Shown here: positions 7,865 through 15,836 of the stretch, piece after piece | How positions within the stretch are numbered: position 1 is the stretch's first letter | Layout: each line of letters begins with the position of its first letter | NCBI RefSeq assembly: GCF_006438915.1 | Contig: NZ_RCZE01000014.1 | Location: 1 to 64,000, forward strand | DNA: 64,000 nt | Origin: Pseudomonas arsenicoxydans | GTDB taxonomy: Bacteria; Pseudomonadota; Gammaproteobacteria; Pseudomonadales; Pseudomonadaceae | Reading direction: 5' to 3' | Translations under genes and position numbers: made by a program | Notes under the pieces: generated by a model | Seen by the model: the letters and a program-made list of their open reading frames with translations, nothing else | The model's database searches: none | Told to the model about the DNA's origin: nothing

Positions 7865-7882
7865 GTTATAACGAGTTATGAC
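7865..7882. promoter_or_regulatory. Putative GntR operator
   Basis: GTTATAAC (7865-7872) and GTTATGAC (7875-7882) are repeated 10 bp apart, one helical turn, 13 bp upstream of the GntR-family start. The first copy is itself a perfect palindrome. The position fits autoregulation. Confidence 0.55.
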
Positions 7883-7982
7883 GTGATCTTAGAGAGAGGG
7901 TACGGGAGTTGAGAAATACTGTTTGAGCATAAGGTTAGAGCTGAGTGAGGATGCGCACATTTCCGAAAGGCTGCGACAGCTT

Positions 7983-8116
7983 TGTGGCGAGGGAGCTTGC
8001 TCCCGCTCGGCTGCGCAGCAGTCGCAAAACCCGTGCAAGCAGTGAGTCTGGTGGAATGGGGTTGCAGATTTTGGGGCCGCTTCGCGACCCAGCGGGAGCA
8101 AGCTCCCTCGCCACAA
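7983..8116. repeat. REP doublet, TGTGGCGAGGGAGCTTGCTCCC subtype
   Basis: Inverted arms TGTGGCGAGGGAGCTTGCTC and GAGCAAGCTCCCTCGCCACA, with inner CGGCTGCGCAGCAG and CCGCTTCGCGACC blocks. It fills most of the 289-bp gap between the GntR gene and the Gfo/Idh/MocA gene; apart from the putative operator, no other feature is seen there. Confidence 0.88.
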
Positions 8117-8141
8117 AAGTAGACTCGATGAGCTGAGAAAC

Positions 8142-9110
8142 TCAGTGGCGCTTGAGGATCTGGTCCATCACCCAGTCGGTTTTCAAGGCTTGCGCTGCCA
8201 CTGCCGGGTGCTGCGCTTGGCCCCGAATGTGCGCGTTCATGCCCAGCACGTGATGCCACTGGATGTGCTCGTGATGGTCGATGTGCAGGCTGAGCTGTTC
8301 ATCCGCTTGAAGCTGCACCGGGTGCTCGTCGAACACCGAAAAGCTGATCCGCCCCTGGCTGCCAATCACCTCGACCCGATCCTCGCGGCGATCCGCCACG
8401 AAGTTCCAGCAGCCCATGCCCGTCGCCCCCGAAGCAAAGCGCCAAGTGGCACTGACCGCATCTTCGGCAGCATACAGCCCGGCCTGTCGCGCGGTGAAAC
8501 CTGCGACTTCGGTGATGTCGCCGAGCAGGTACTGGAACAGGTCCAACCCGTGGCTGGCAAGGTCAGCGAAGTAGCCGCCGCCGGCAATGCCCGGGTCCGT
8601 GCGCCAGTTATGCGCGCCGCCCAGATCGACGGGCGATGGGGCTTTGGTGAGGGTCCAGGTCAGGTGCCGGACCTCGCCGATCCGCCCCGCTTCCAGCCAC
8701 TGGCGCACTTGCTGGAAGCGCGGCAGCGAGCGTCGGTAGTAGGAAACGAACAGGTGCAATCCGGCGTCGGCAAAGACCTGTTGCATCTCGCGGCTTTGCC
8801 CGGCATTCAGCGACATCGGTTTTTCAACGCAGCAATGTTTGCCGGCGGCGGCCACCATCAAGCTGTAGGCGTGGTGACTGTCGGGCGGCGTGGCGATGTA
8901 CACCGCGTCCACCTCGGGATCGTTGATCAGTGCTTGCGCGTCGGTGTAGACCCGGGCGATGCCATGGCGCGTGGCGTAATCCGTCACCGCCTCCAGACGC
9001 CGCCCCATCACCGCCACCAACGCCGAACCGGGTACCTTGTAAAAGGCTGGCCCGCTCTTGCGCTCGGTAACGCTGCCACAACCGATCATGCCCCACCGCA
9101 CCACGTCCAT
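8142..9110 (-). CDS. Gfo/Idh/MocA-family oxidoreductase
   Basis: A 322-residue NAD(P)-dependent dehydrogenase. The N-terminal Rossmann domain shows GMIGCGSVTE at about 7-16, and the family's EKP motif is at 96-98 (the Lys is catalytic). The C-terminal half is the usual alpha/beta substrate domain. The start at 9110 (MDVVRWG) follows AGGAG at the right distance; the upstream extension lies mostly inside the peroxidase gene. Substrates of this family are sugars, inositols and related polyols, and the sequence does not narrow this further. It begins 16 bp after the DyP peroxidase stop, so the two are probably co-transcribed. Confidence 0.87.
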   Translation of the reverse strand: MDVVRWGMIGCGSVTERKSGPAFYKVPGSALVAVMGRRLEAVTDYATRHGIARVYTDAQALINDPEVDAVYIATPPDSHHAYSLMVAAAGKHCCVEKPMSLNAGQSREMQQVFADAGLHLFVSYYRRSLPRFQQVRQWLEAGRIGEVRHLTWTLTKAPSPVDLGGAHNWRTDPGIAGGGYFADLASHGLDLFQYLLGDITEVAGFTARQAGLYAAEDAVSATWRFASGATGMGCWNFVADRREDRVEVIGSQGRISFSVFDEHPVQLQADEQLSLHIDHHEHIQWHHVLGMNAHIRGQAQHPAVAAQALKTDWVMDQILKRH

Positions 9111-9126
9111 GTCCAACTCCTGCTGG

Positions 9127-10014
9127 TTAGCCGATGCGCAAGGCGCGCAGGTCCAGGCGACCGTCCTTGAGCGGCGGGCACCAATAGTAGCCGCCGGTGA
9201 TCGGGCGACTGATGCGGTACAAACCGTCAGTGATGCCGTCTTCCAGGCCACTCATACGCCGCAGTTGCGCTTCGAAAGCGTCGAGGGAAAAACCGAACGC
9301 GAGGAACATCAGACCGGCGCGATCACCTTCGATCCATGGCATCGAGCGACGGACTACGAATGCCTCGGGGGCGAAGCTTTCCTGGGCGGTGCGTTTGACG
9401 TGGGCCGAGACTGGCGCGTCGTCGAGTTCTTCGTTGTCGCTCAAACGACGGCCCATGATGTTGTCCTTCTCATGGGACGGCATCGCGTGGAAGCCCTTGA
9501 GGTCATGCTGCCACTGCTGGATCGCGGCAAAGCTGCCACCGACCAGGCCGTCCGCGCCTTCGCTCAACAATGCGGCGGCGACAGCGGCGTCGTCGTGGGG
9601 GTTTTCGGTGCCGTCTTCGTAGCCGGTCAGGTCGTGGCCGGTCATGTGGCGGAAGGTTTCGTTCATCTGCACCATGCGCAGGGCCGGCGCCAGCGCGGCT
9701 TCGATGGCCTGGCTGCGGTTGAGCAACTCACCGCGATCAACGCCGTGCAACCAGCACCACAGTGCGTGTTGCGTCGACGGGTTATCGACGCCAACCCCGG
9801 TCAATGCCGGAAAGGCACGCAGGCCATTGACCTGTGCGTGCAACGCCTTGACCAGCGACTCGCCAAAACCGACGACAGCCGATTTCCCGTCCACCAGTTG
9901 CATCAAGTTATCGAGCGCGACCGGCAAGGCTTCGGCGGATTCGAGGGCGAAGAACATATGACGGGCTTGAGGCGGAACAGGGGTGGCGAGAATGCCCGGC
10001 TGGTAATAGCTCAT
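9127..10014 (-). CDS. DyP-type heme peroxidase
   Basis: A 295-residue dye-decolorising peroxidase. The hallmark GXXDG motif appears as GYEDGTENP at 131-139 with catalytic Asp134, and the proximal heme-ligand region is AHVKRTA with His205. There is no Tat or Sec signal, so it should be cytosolic or encapsulated; no encapsulin gene is in the window. DyP enzymes oxidise phenolics and dyes with H2O2. It is cotranscribed with a Gfo/Idh/MocA oxidoreductase, whose relation to it is unclear. Confidence 0.9.
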   Translation of the reverse strand: MSYYQPGILATPVPPQARHMFFALESAEALPVALDNLMQLVDGKSAVVGFGESLVKALHAQVNGLRAFPALTGVGVDNPSTQHALWCWLHGVDRGELLNRSQAIEAALAPALRMVQMNETFRHMTGHDLTGYEDGTENPHDDAAVAAALLSEGADGLVGGSFAAIQQWQHDLKGFHAMPSHEKDNIMGRRLSDNEELDDAPVSAHVKRTAQESFAPEAFVVRRSMPWIEGDRAGLMFLAFGFSLDAFEAQLRRMSGLEDGITDGLYRISRPITGGYYWCPPLKDGRLDLRALRIG

Positions 10015-10119
10015 ATGAACTCCTTGAAATAGAGCACGGAGTTTAACCGGAGGATGAGGGTTTGTGTGGCTTCAGAGGCTATGAACCTGTGGTGACAGGG
10101 CTTTGCGGTTAGAGAACTC

Positions 10120-10150
10120 TGTGGCGAGGGGGCTTGCCCCCTCGCCACAG
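10120..10150. repeat. Short REP hairpin
   Basis: TGTGGCGAGGGGGCTTGCCCCCTCGCCACAG is a single compact palindrome of the TGTGGCGAGG subtype, between the AraC-family gene and the DyP gene. Confidence 0.8.
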
Positions 10151-10172
10151 AAGCCCACTCGCCCAAAATAAA

Positions 10173-11225
10173 TTAAACCTCGCTCGGGGTTTCGTGGCGG
10201 AACGCGCTGGGGCTCATGCCGGTCCAGCGTTTGAAGGCGCGGCGGAAGCTGCGCACATCGCTGTAGCCGACTTCTTCGGTGATGCGTTCGATGGACATGT
10301 CCGGGTTGGCCAGCAGGCTCATGGTACGGGCCTGGCGCACTTGTTCCAGCAGGGTTTCGAATGTCAGCGCGTGTTCGGTGAGGCGGCGGCGCAAGGTGCG
10401 GCTGCTCATGTTCAGGTCGCCGGCGATTTTCTCGATGTGGCTGCCCTCGGTCAGGTCCCGGGCAATCGCCCGTTCCACGGCCTGGATCAAGTCCATTTTC
10501 TGATGCACTTGTGCGGCTTCCAGCTCCAGCAATTTCACCGCCTGACGCAAGGCCAGAGAGTGGTGATTGGGCAAGTGAACATCCAGCCAATGCGCCGCGA
10601 TCACCATGCGGTTTTGCAAGCATCCGAAGCGCACGTCCGGCCCCAGCACGCGCGAATACTCGCTGAGATAGTCCGGCGCAGCGTGCATGAACTCCACCGC
10701 CATCGGCTTGAAATCCGCCCCGACCAGTGCCCGGCCATACACCAGCAGACTGGCGAAAAACTCTTCGATCGCAAACAGCTGCACATCGGCGAACGGCAAG
10801 CGGCATTCGGCGTCGACAAACACCCGATCACCCGCCTCCTCCGCGCTCGAAACCACAATCCCGCCGGAGGTGTGCTGATGCCGAATGCCCAGTTCAAAGG
10901 CATCGCGCAGGGTCTTGCACAGCGACAACACATGCCCCAGCAACCCCAGCGTGCCGAGCACATTCTGCGCCCCGACCCACAAGCCCAGCCCCTGATTGGG
11001 CAAGGCTTTGAGCGCGCGCTGAATCATCGCCACGGCTTGGCGATAGGAAATCCGTTGCGCCGGGTCCTGAAGGTCTTCAAAGGTAAAGCCCAGCCCTCGG
11101 CACAGGCTGTCAGGGTCGATGCCTTTTTGCTCTGCGACTTCGGCCAGTGTTTGCAGGAGGAATGGCGACACCAGCGCCAGTTCAAAGGTGGGATCAATCA
11201 CTTTCATTTGCATGTGGCTATACAT
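10173..11225 (-). CDS. AraC-family transcriptional regulator (AraC_N/OruR-like)
   Basis: A regulator of about 350 residues. The N-terminal two thirds match the arabinose-binding-like domain of OruR/ArgR-type AraC proteins (start ...PFLLQTLAEVAEQKGIDP). The C-terminal 90 residues contain two helix-turn-helix units (IEKIAGDLNMSSRTLRRRL and IERITEEVGYSDVRSFRRAF). The start is uncertain: ATGs at 11225 and 11213 are both possible and neither has a good Shine-Dalgarno sequence. It is divergent from the SphA-like porin gene at 11410, which it probably regulates. Confidence 0.85.
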   Translation of the reverse strand: MYSHMQMKVIDPTFELALVSPFLLQTLAEVAEQKGIDPDSLCRGLGFTFEDLQDPAQRISYRQAVAMIQRALKALPNQGLGLWVGAQNVLGTLGLLGHVLSLCKTLRDAFELGIRHQHTSGGIVVSSAEEAGDRVFVDAECRLPFADVQLFAIEEFFASLLVYGRALVGADFKPMAVEFMHAAPDYLSEYSRVLGPDVRFGCLQNRMVIAAHWLDVHLPNHHSLALRQAVKLLELEAAQVHQKMDLIQAVERAIARDLTEGSHIEKIAGDLNMSSRTLRRRLTEHALTFETLLEQVRQARTMSLLANPDMSIERITEEVGYSDVRSFRRAFKRWTGMSPSAFRHETPSEV

Positions 11226-11409
11226 TCCGGGGCGAACTGCATTCTTATTTTTGTTACCGGTTATGTCGACGGAAGTTAGCACAGGGTTCAAAGGCTGTCC
11301 GCAGAAGTCCCCCTAAATGGCCGCCAATACCCTGCCTTGCACGGCGCAGACAGCTTATTTCTATGTGGCGGCCCTCGTATGGACGCTGGAAAGCCCGCTA
11401 ACAATAATA

Positions 11410-12366
11410 ATGAGTACATCCATGATCCCGACCCGCACGAGATTTCCCCTATTGGTCATCAGTCTGGCCGGCGCCTGCGCCCTTCAACCGGCACTGGCCA
11501 CCGAGGCTGGCGTGGACAACATCGGCCCCGGCACCGACGGTTTTTTCATGTTGCCGCTGTCGCCCGACAGCCTTCCGGACAACATGCTGGCGTTCAACCT
11601 CTACTACAACCACTACACCTCCACCGAGCTGAACATCAGTTCGCTCGGCGGCAAGGTGCCGGATGTCGATATCGAATCCACGGCCGTGATTCCACGCCTG
11701 GATTACCTCAGCCCGGTGCGGGTGTTTGGTGGGCGGTTGGCGGGCTACATCGCGCAGCCCTGGCTCAAGCAGGAAGTCTCGGTATTCGGCTTGCACGACA
11801 CCCGCGAAGGCATGGGCGATACCACCGTCGCGCCGATCATTCTGTGGGACATGGGCCCGACCCTTACGCTGGGCGCCGCGCTGGAAATCACCGTGCCCAC
11901 CGGCGAATACAGCGTCGATCGCCTGGCCAACACCAGCAACAACTTCTACACCTACAAACCGCTGTTCTCCTTCACCTGGCTACCGACGGAAAACACCGAG
12001 ATGTCGGTGAAGACGACCTACAGCTTCAACGGCAAAAACAAAGACACCGATTACGAGTCGGGGCAGATTTTCCACTTCGACTATTCGGCCAGCTACAAAA
12101 TCACCGACAACCTGATGTTCGGGTTGAACGGCTACTACCTCAAGCAAACCACCGACGACAAACAGTACGGCCACACCGTGCAATTCAATGGCCAGGACGT
12201 GAACGACGGGGTGCGCGGTCAGGTGTTTGCTATTGGTCCGGCGTTGCACTGGACCTTTCTTAAATACGCCAGTGCGGAGATTCGCTGGGCCAAGGAGTTT
12301 GATGTGGAGAACCGGCCTGAGGGGGAAATGCTGTGGGCCAAGGTCAGTATTCCGTATGCGTTTTGA
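11410..12366 (+). CDS. SphA/MetA-pathway-type outer-membrane protein
   Basis: A 318-residue exported protein. A signal peptide (residues 1 to about 29, ending ALAT) precedes alternating beta strands rich in aromatic residues and a C-terminal Phe, as in outer-membrane barrels. The early pattern NIGPGTDGFFMLPLSPDSLP and the GDTTVAPIILWDMGPTLTLG segment are typical of the SphA / meta-pathway phenol degradation (PF13557) family, proposed to let hydrophobic compounds cross the outer membrane. The start at 11410 gives a clean signal peptide; the reading frame continues upstream but without one. It is divergent from an AraC-family regulator. The substrate is unknown. Confidence 0.82.
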   Translation: MSTSMIPTRTRFPLLVISLAGACALQPALATEAGVDNIGPGTDGFFMLPLSPDSLPDNMLAFNLYYNHYTSTELNISSLGGKVPDVDIESTAVIPRLDYLSPVRVFGGRLAGYIAQPWLKQEVSVFGLHDTREGMGDTTVAPIILWDMGPTLTLGAALEITVPTGEYSVDRLANTSNNFYTYKPLFSFTWLPTENTEMSVKTTYSFNGKNKDTDYESGQIFHFDYSASYKITDNLMFGLNGYYLKQTTDDKQYGHTVQFNGQDVNDGVRGQVFAIGPALHWTFLKYASAEIRWAKEFDVENRPEGEMLWAKVSIPYAF

Positions 12367-12375
12367 CTGAACTGA

Positions 12376-12465
12376 CGCCTTCGCGAGCAAGCCCGCTCCC
12401 ACATTTGACCGAGTCCTTTCAGGGGAATGCGGTTAAATGTGGGAGCGGGCTTGCTCGCGAAGGCG
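12376..12465. repeat. REP doublet, everted arms
   Basis: Here the arms face the opposite way: GCCTTCGCGAGCAAGCCCGC...CACA comes first and TGTGGGAGCGGGCTTGCTCG...AAGGCG second, separated by about 30 bp. It lies between convergent genes and may act as a bidirectional transcription barrier. Confidence 0.85.
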
Positions 12466-12488
12466 CCAGAACGAGCACCAAAAATCCT

Positions 12489-13772
12489 TCAGGAATACAC
12501 CGGCCAGGTATCAACAATCCTCCCCCCTCGAACCGCCAGCAAATCCCCAAACTGCAACAACACCGACTCCGTCTGCGTAGGCCGCAAAAACACCTGGTCT
12601 TCTACTCCCAGCCCCACCGCCGCCGAGCCATTGACCATTTCCTGATTCGAGCTGCGGCCATACACCCCGTTACTCTGCAACCCCGGCGGCGATTCGAACT
12701 CCGCCATCCAGTTACCGCCATAGATGAAAAACGTCTCGCGTTGATTGGTGTCCCACCACGAAAACAGCCGGGACTTGTCATCCAGCGCCGGAATGTTCAC
12801 CGCACCCGTGCTCTTCAACACCGGGGTAGCGATGTAAGCCGCCGGCACATGTTCCACCAGCGACGGCAAATCATAGTGCGTCGGCTTGAGCATCGCCGTC
12901 CCCACCGAGACTTCACTGCTGAGCTGTTCATGCTCATGCATGCGATAACTCGGGCTGCCAGCGGTGTTGAGGGTCAGCCCTTCATGCCACAGTCCGGGAT
13001 ATTGCTGACGCGTGAAGTCGACGCAGCGGTTGTAAATCACCATCACCTTGGCGAACAGGTCTTCGGGCGAGCCCAGTATCCCCGGCACGCCCATACCCAC
13101 GAACGGGTCGTAGCCCATGAACCCGGAGAACTCCAGGTGTTGAGGATTTTTGCTGATCAGCGCCAGCATCGGCCCAAGCACAGCCGCATCGCTGACACCA
13201 CCGCGATGCAGCCCGACATCCAGCTCGATATTCACGCGCAATCGCGTACCCAATCCCTGTGCCAGCGCCAGGTATTGCTGAACTCGTTCAGGCGTATCGA
13301 GCAGCCATTGCAATTGCTTCGACGGATCGAACGGCCCTTTATGCGACTGATAAAACAACTCGGCCGAACGCACCGGCAGCGGCTTGCCCAACAGAATGTC
13401 TGACTCGGGAAACAGCAGCGCATCATGATTCAGAAACGGCTGATGAAACGACATCAAGCGCTGTGTACCCGCGCGCTTGGCGATGTAGGTCAGCAGCCCC
13501 GGCGCCGGCAGTGATTTCTCTACCAGGCGCAGGTGCTTGCCGCCGCGTTTGACCGACAACATCACCACATCGATGTTGTGATCCAGCCGGTCAAGATCGA
13601 TCAACATCACCGGCCGCATCGGCCCGTGTTCCTTGAGTTCGCTGTTCAGCGTATGGAAATAATCGCTGTACGGCGCGCCTCGATCACCGGGCCGCAACCA
13701 GGCGCCAACACCCGCCAACAACACGCCGACACCGGCGGTTCCCATCAGAAAATTGCGTCGATTGACCGCCAT
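12489..13772 (-). CDS. Tat-exported PLP-dependent alanine racemase / D-serine-deaminase-like protein
   Basis: A 427-residue protein with a twin-arginine signal (NRRNFLMGTAGVGVLLAG, residues 4-21). The mature part begins like fold-III PLP enzymes of the DSD1/alanine-racemase N-terminal family (MLIDLDRLDHNIDVVM), with the likely PLP lysine in LRLVEKSLPAPGLL. The start at 13772 overlaps the stop of the upstream oxidase gene as TGATG, so it is the last gene of a three-gene operon with a Tat-exported oxidase and a cytochrome c5 lipoprotein. A PLP enzyme in the periplasm is unusual because cofactor must be inserted before Tat export, which is the route used here. The substrate is unknown. Confidence 0.8.
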   Translation of the reverse strand: MAVNRRNFLMGTAGVGVLLAGVGAWLRPGDRGAPYSDYFHTLNSELKEHGPMRPVMLIDLDRLDHNIDVVMLSVKRGGKHLRLVEKSLPAPGLLTYIAKRAGTQRLMSFHQPFLNHDALLFPESDILLGKPLPVRSAELFYQSHKGPFDPSKQLQWLLDTPERVQQYLALAQGLGTRLRVNIELDVGLHRGGVSDAAVLGPMLALISKNPQHLEFSGFMGYDPFVGMGVPGILGSPEDLFAKVMVIYNRCVDFTRQQYPGLWHEGLTLNTAGSPSYRMHEHEQLSSEVSVGTAMLKPTHYDLPSLVEHVPAAYIATPVLKSTGAVNIPALDDKSRLFSWWDTNQRETFFIYGGNWMAEFESPPGLQSNGVYGRSSNQEMVNGSAAVGLGVEDQVFLRPTQTESVLLQFGDLLAVRGGRIVDTWPVYS

Positions 13773-15166
13773 CAGTTCACCCCCAGAATCGACGACAAGT
13801 GTGCATTGAGAAACTTGCCACTGGGGTCGAGCGCCTGCCGGATCTGGATAAATTCCTGCCAGCGCGGGTAAAGCGGTTGCAGGTTTTTCGCGTTGAGCGT
13901 GTGCAACTTGCCCCAATGCGGCCGGCCGTTGTACTTCCAGAAAATCGGCTCGACGGCGGCGAAGAAATTGTGATGGTCCATCTGATAATGCTGGTGGACC
14001 GAGATCGAGCAACTGTCCCGGCCTTCAAACATGCTAAGGGGAATGTCGTCGGCCTTGACGTAGCGGTACTCAATCGGAAACCAGGTGCGCAGGTCCTTGT
14101 CCTGAATCAGCTTGAGGATTTCGCGCAGGCACGCCGGGCCATGTTCAGCCGGCACCGAATATTCCATTTCGTTGAAGCGCACCGTGCGCACGTTGGCGTA
14201 GATGTCGAACGAGTCACCCACCCGGTCATCAAAACTGGCGAGGTGGCGCAGGTTGTTGAGCAAGGTGCGGCGCAGGTCCGGGAAGTCGCTGCCGTACTTG
14301 TCGATTTTCTCGATCAAGGTGACGAATTCATTACCGCCCTCCTCGTCTGCCGGAATCGGCGGTGTCGCCGGGTCGGTGGTTTCGTTGAGGGCGATCGACA
14401 AGGCGTAGTCGGAATGGGTCACCACGAGCATTTCCCAGTGCTGGTTTTCCCGGGTGTTCTTGTCGAGGTCTTCCAGCAACTCTTCGGTCTTGGCGATCCA
14501 CTGGCGTTCTCTCAAGCGATACGCCGGGCGGTTTTGCAGGCGGATTTTCGTCGCCACCCCAAGCGCGCCGAGGGACACCCGCGCCGCGCTGAACACCTCA
14601 GGATGTCGTGTGCTGTCGCAGTCCAGCACCTCGCCCGTGGCGGTGACCAATTGCAGGCCGCAGACGTGGGCGGAATAGGACTGGAAGTTCTTGCCGGTGC
14701 CGTGGGTCGACGTGGAGATCGCGCCGGCGAGGGTCTGGTAATCGATATCGGCCATGTTTTGCAGGGCCTGGCCGATGTCCTTGAGCGGTGTGCCCATGCG
14801 CGACATCGGCGTGCCGGCGGCGAACTCGGCTTGCAGGGTTTTCGCGTCGTGATCGAGCAACCCGGTGAAATAGCTCAGCGACAGCAACGTGCCGTCAGTG
14901 GGCACCAGCGCGCTGAAGGAATGCGCCGAACCCACCGGGCGAATCTTGCCTGGGGCCTGGCGCACTACTTGCGTCAGTTCATCCAGATTCTTCGGCGCCA
15001 ACCGATCTGCTGGCAGGCAACTCTGGCCTCCCGACCAGTTACGCCAGGGGATCAGCCGTGGCGCGCGCAGCAGTTCGGCCAGCGCCGGTGTGGAGCCGAG
15101 CGCAGTAAAGGCGCCAATGACACTCACCCGTTGCAACAACTGACGCCGTGTTAAGTCCATCGTCAT
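13772..15166 (-). CDS. Tat-exported FAD-linked oxidase, D-arabinono-1,4-lactone oxidase (ALO/GULO) family
   Basis: A protein of about 464 residues with a twin-arginine signal (TRRQLLQRVSVIGAFTAL). The FAD-binding PCMH domain includes RPVGSAHSFS near residue 77, where family members often attach FAD to His, and the C-terminal ALO domain contains the HWGK motif. Family members oxidise aldonolactones or polyols such as L-gulono-lactone and alditols. The ATG at 15166 was chosen; GTG 15175 and ATG 15160 are alternatives. It is translationally coupled to the PLP-type gene and 19 bp downstream of a cytochrome c5 gene, so the cytochrome rather than O2 may be its electron acceptor. Confidence 0.82.
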   Translation of the reverse strand: MTMDLTRRQLLQRVSVIGAFTALGSTPALAELLRAPRLIPWRNWSGGQSCLPADRLAPKNLDELTQVVRQAPGKIRPVGSAHSFSALVPTDGTLLSLSYFTGLLDHDAKTLQAEFAAGTPMSRMGTPLKDIGQALQNMADIDYQTLAGAISTSTHGTGKNFQSYSAHVCGLQLVTATGEVLDCDSTRHPEVFSAARVSLGALGVATKIRLQNRPAYRLRERQWIAKTEELLEDLDKNTRENQHWEMLVVTHSDYALSIALNETTDPATPPIPADEEGGNEFVTLIEKIDKYGSDFPDLRRTLLNNLRHLASFDDRVGDSFDIYANVRTVRFNEMEYSVPAEHGPACLREILKLIQDKDLRTWFPIEYRYVKADDIPLSMFEGRDSCSISVHQHYQMDHHNFFAAVEPIFWKYNGRPHWGKLHTLNAKNLQPLYPRWQEFIQIRQALDPSGKFLNAHLSSILGVN

Positions 15167-15185
15167 GAATCGCACCCTGTCGTTC

Positions 15186-15569
15186 TTATTGTGGGATGTG
15201 CTGGCCGGACATGAAGCTGATCAGCGCCAGGAACTGTTCCTCTGAACACTGCACGCACTGGCCCATCGGCGGCATGCCGTTGTAGCCGTTGATCGCGTGA
15301 TCGAGCAGCGTGTCGGCGCCTTGCATGACCCGGGGTTCCCAGGCTTTGGTGTCACCAGTCAGTGGCGCCCCGGCGGCCGGGTTGGCGTGGCAGAGCTTGC
15401 AACTGTTGTCGTAGACCTGCGCCAGCTCGGTATCGGCGGGCCTGGCAGTGGCCGCGTCAGTGCGCGTCGCTGGGGTTTTCGGCTCCTCGCCACACCCCGC
15501 AAGCAACACCGTGAATCCCACCAGGGCAAAACAGAGGCTAGGCTTTTCACTGAATCGGCGTGCCCGCAT
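15186..15569 (-). CDS. Cytochrome c5-family lipoprotein
   Basis: A 127-residue protein with a lipoprotein signal (LAGC, lipidated Cys26) and one heme-binding CKLCH motif at 57-61. Met99 or Met102 in NGMPPMGQC is the probable sixth heme ligand, and the CVQC pair (105, 108) is the extra disulfide characteristic of cytochrome c5. It is membrane-anchored in the periplasm and first in the operon with a Tat-exported ALO-type oxidase and a PLP-type protein. Passing electrons from the oxidase to the respiratory chain is the natural inference. The start at 15569 was preferred because it places the signal peptide correctly. Confidence 0.87.
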   Translation of the reverse strand: MRARRFSEKPSLCFALVGFTVLLAGCGEEPKTPATRTDAATARPADTELAQVYDNSCKLCHANPAAGAPLTGDTKAWEPRVMQGADTLLDHAINGYNGMPPMGQCVQCSEEQFLALISFMSGQHIPQ

Positions 15570-15836
15570 GGCGTTCCTCTCTTGGGGTGCCCGGTCAGCC
15601 GGGTGCACCGTTTATTGTTGTGATCAAGGAGAACCCAACACTAAGGCACCCGGCGCGGGCGGGTTGAGGGCATTGGGGGCCAACAAGGGGGGCTTCTGAG
15701 GCCATGACCGATGCACCGTGAAATCCCCGCGCCATCACCCACCGGTACAAAACCCTGAGATGAGTCATGACAAGCGAGGCCGAGGTCTGCTAAAACGATT
15801 CATCAGTGCATGACCCAATCCAGAGGGGGACGCGAC

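Noticed and set aside
10072..10806. 244-codon minus-strand open frame overlapping the AraC-family gene
   Set aside because: Different frame of the same DNA, without family resemblance; the AraC protein has both helix-turn-helix units.
13799..15154. 451-codon open frame on the plus strand
   Set aside because: It is the antisense shadow of the ALO-type oxidase; the minus-strand protein has a Tat signal and family motifs, the plus-strand one has none.
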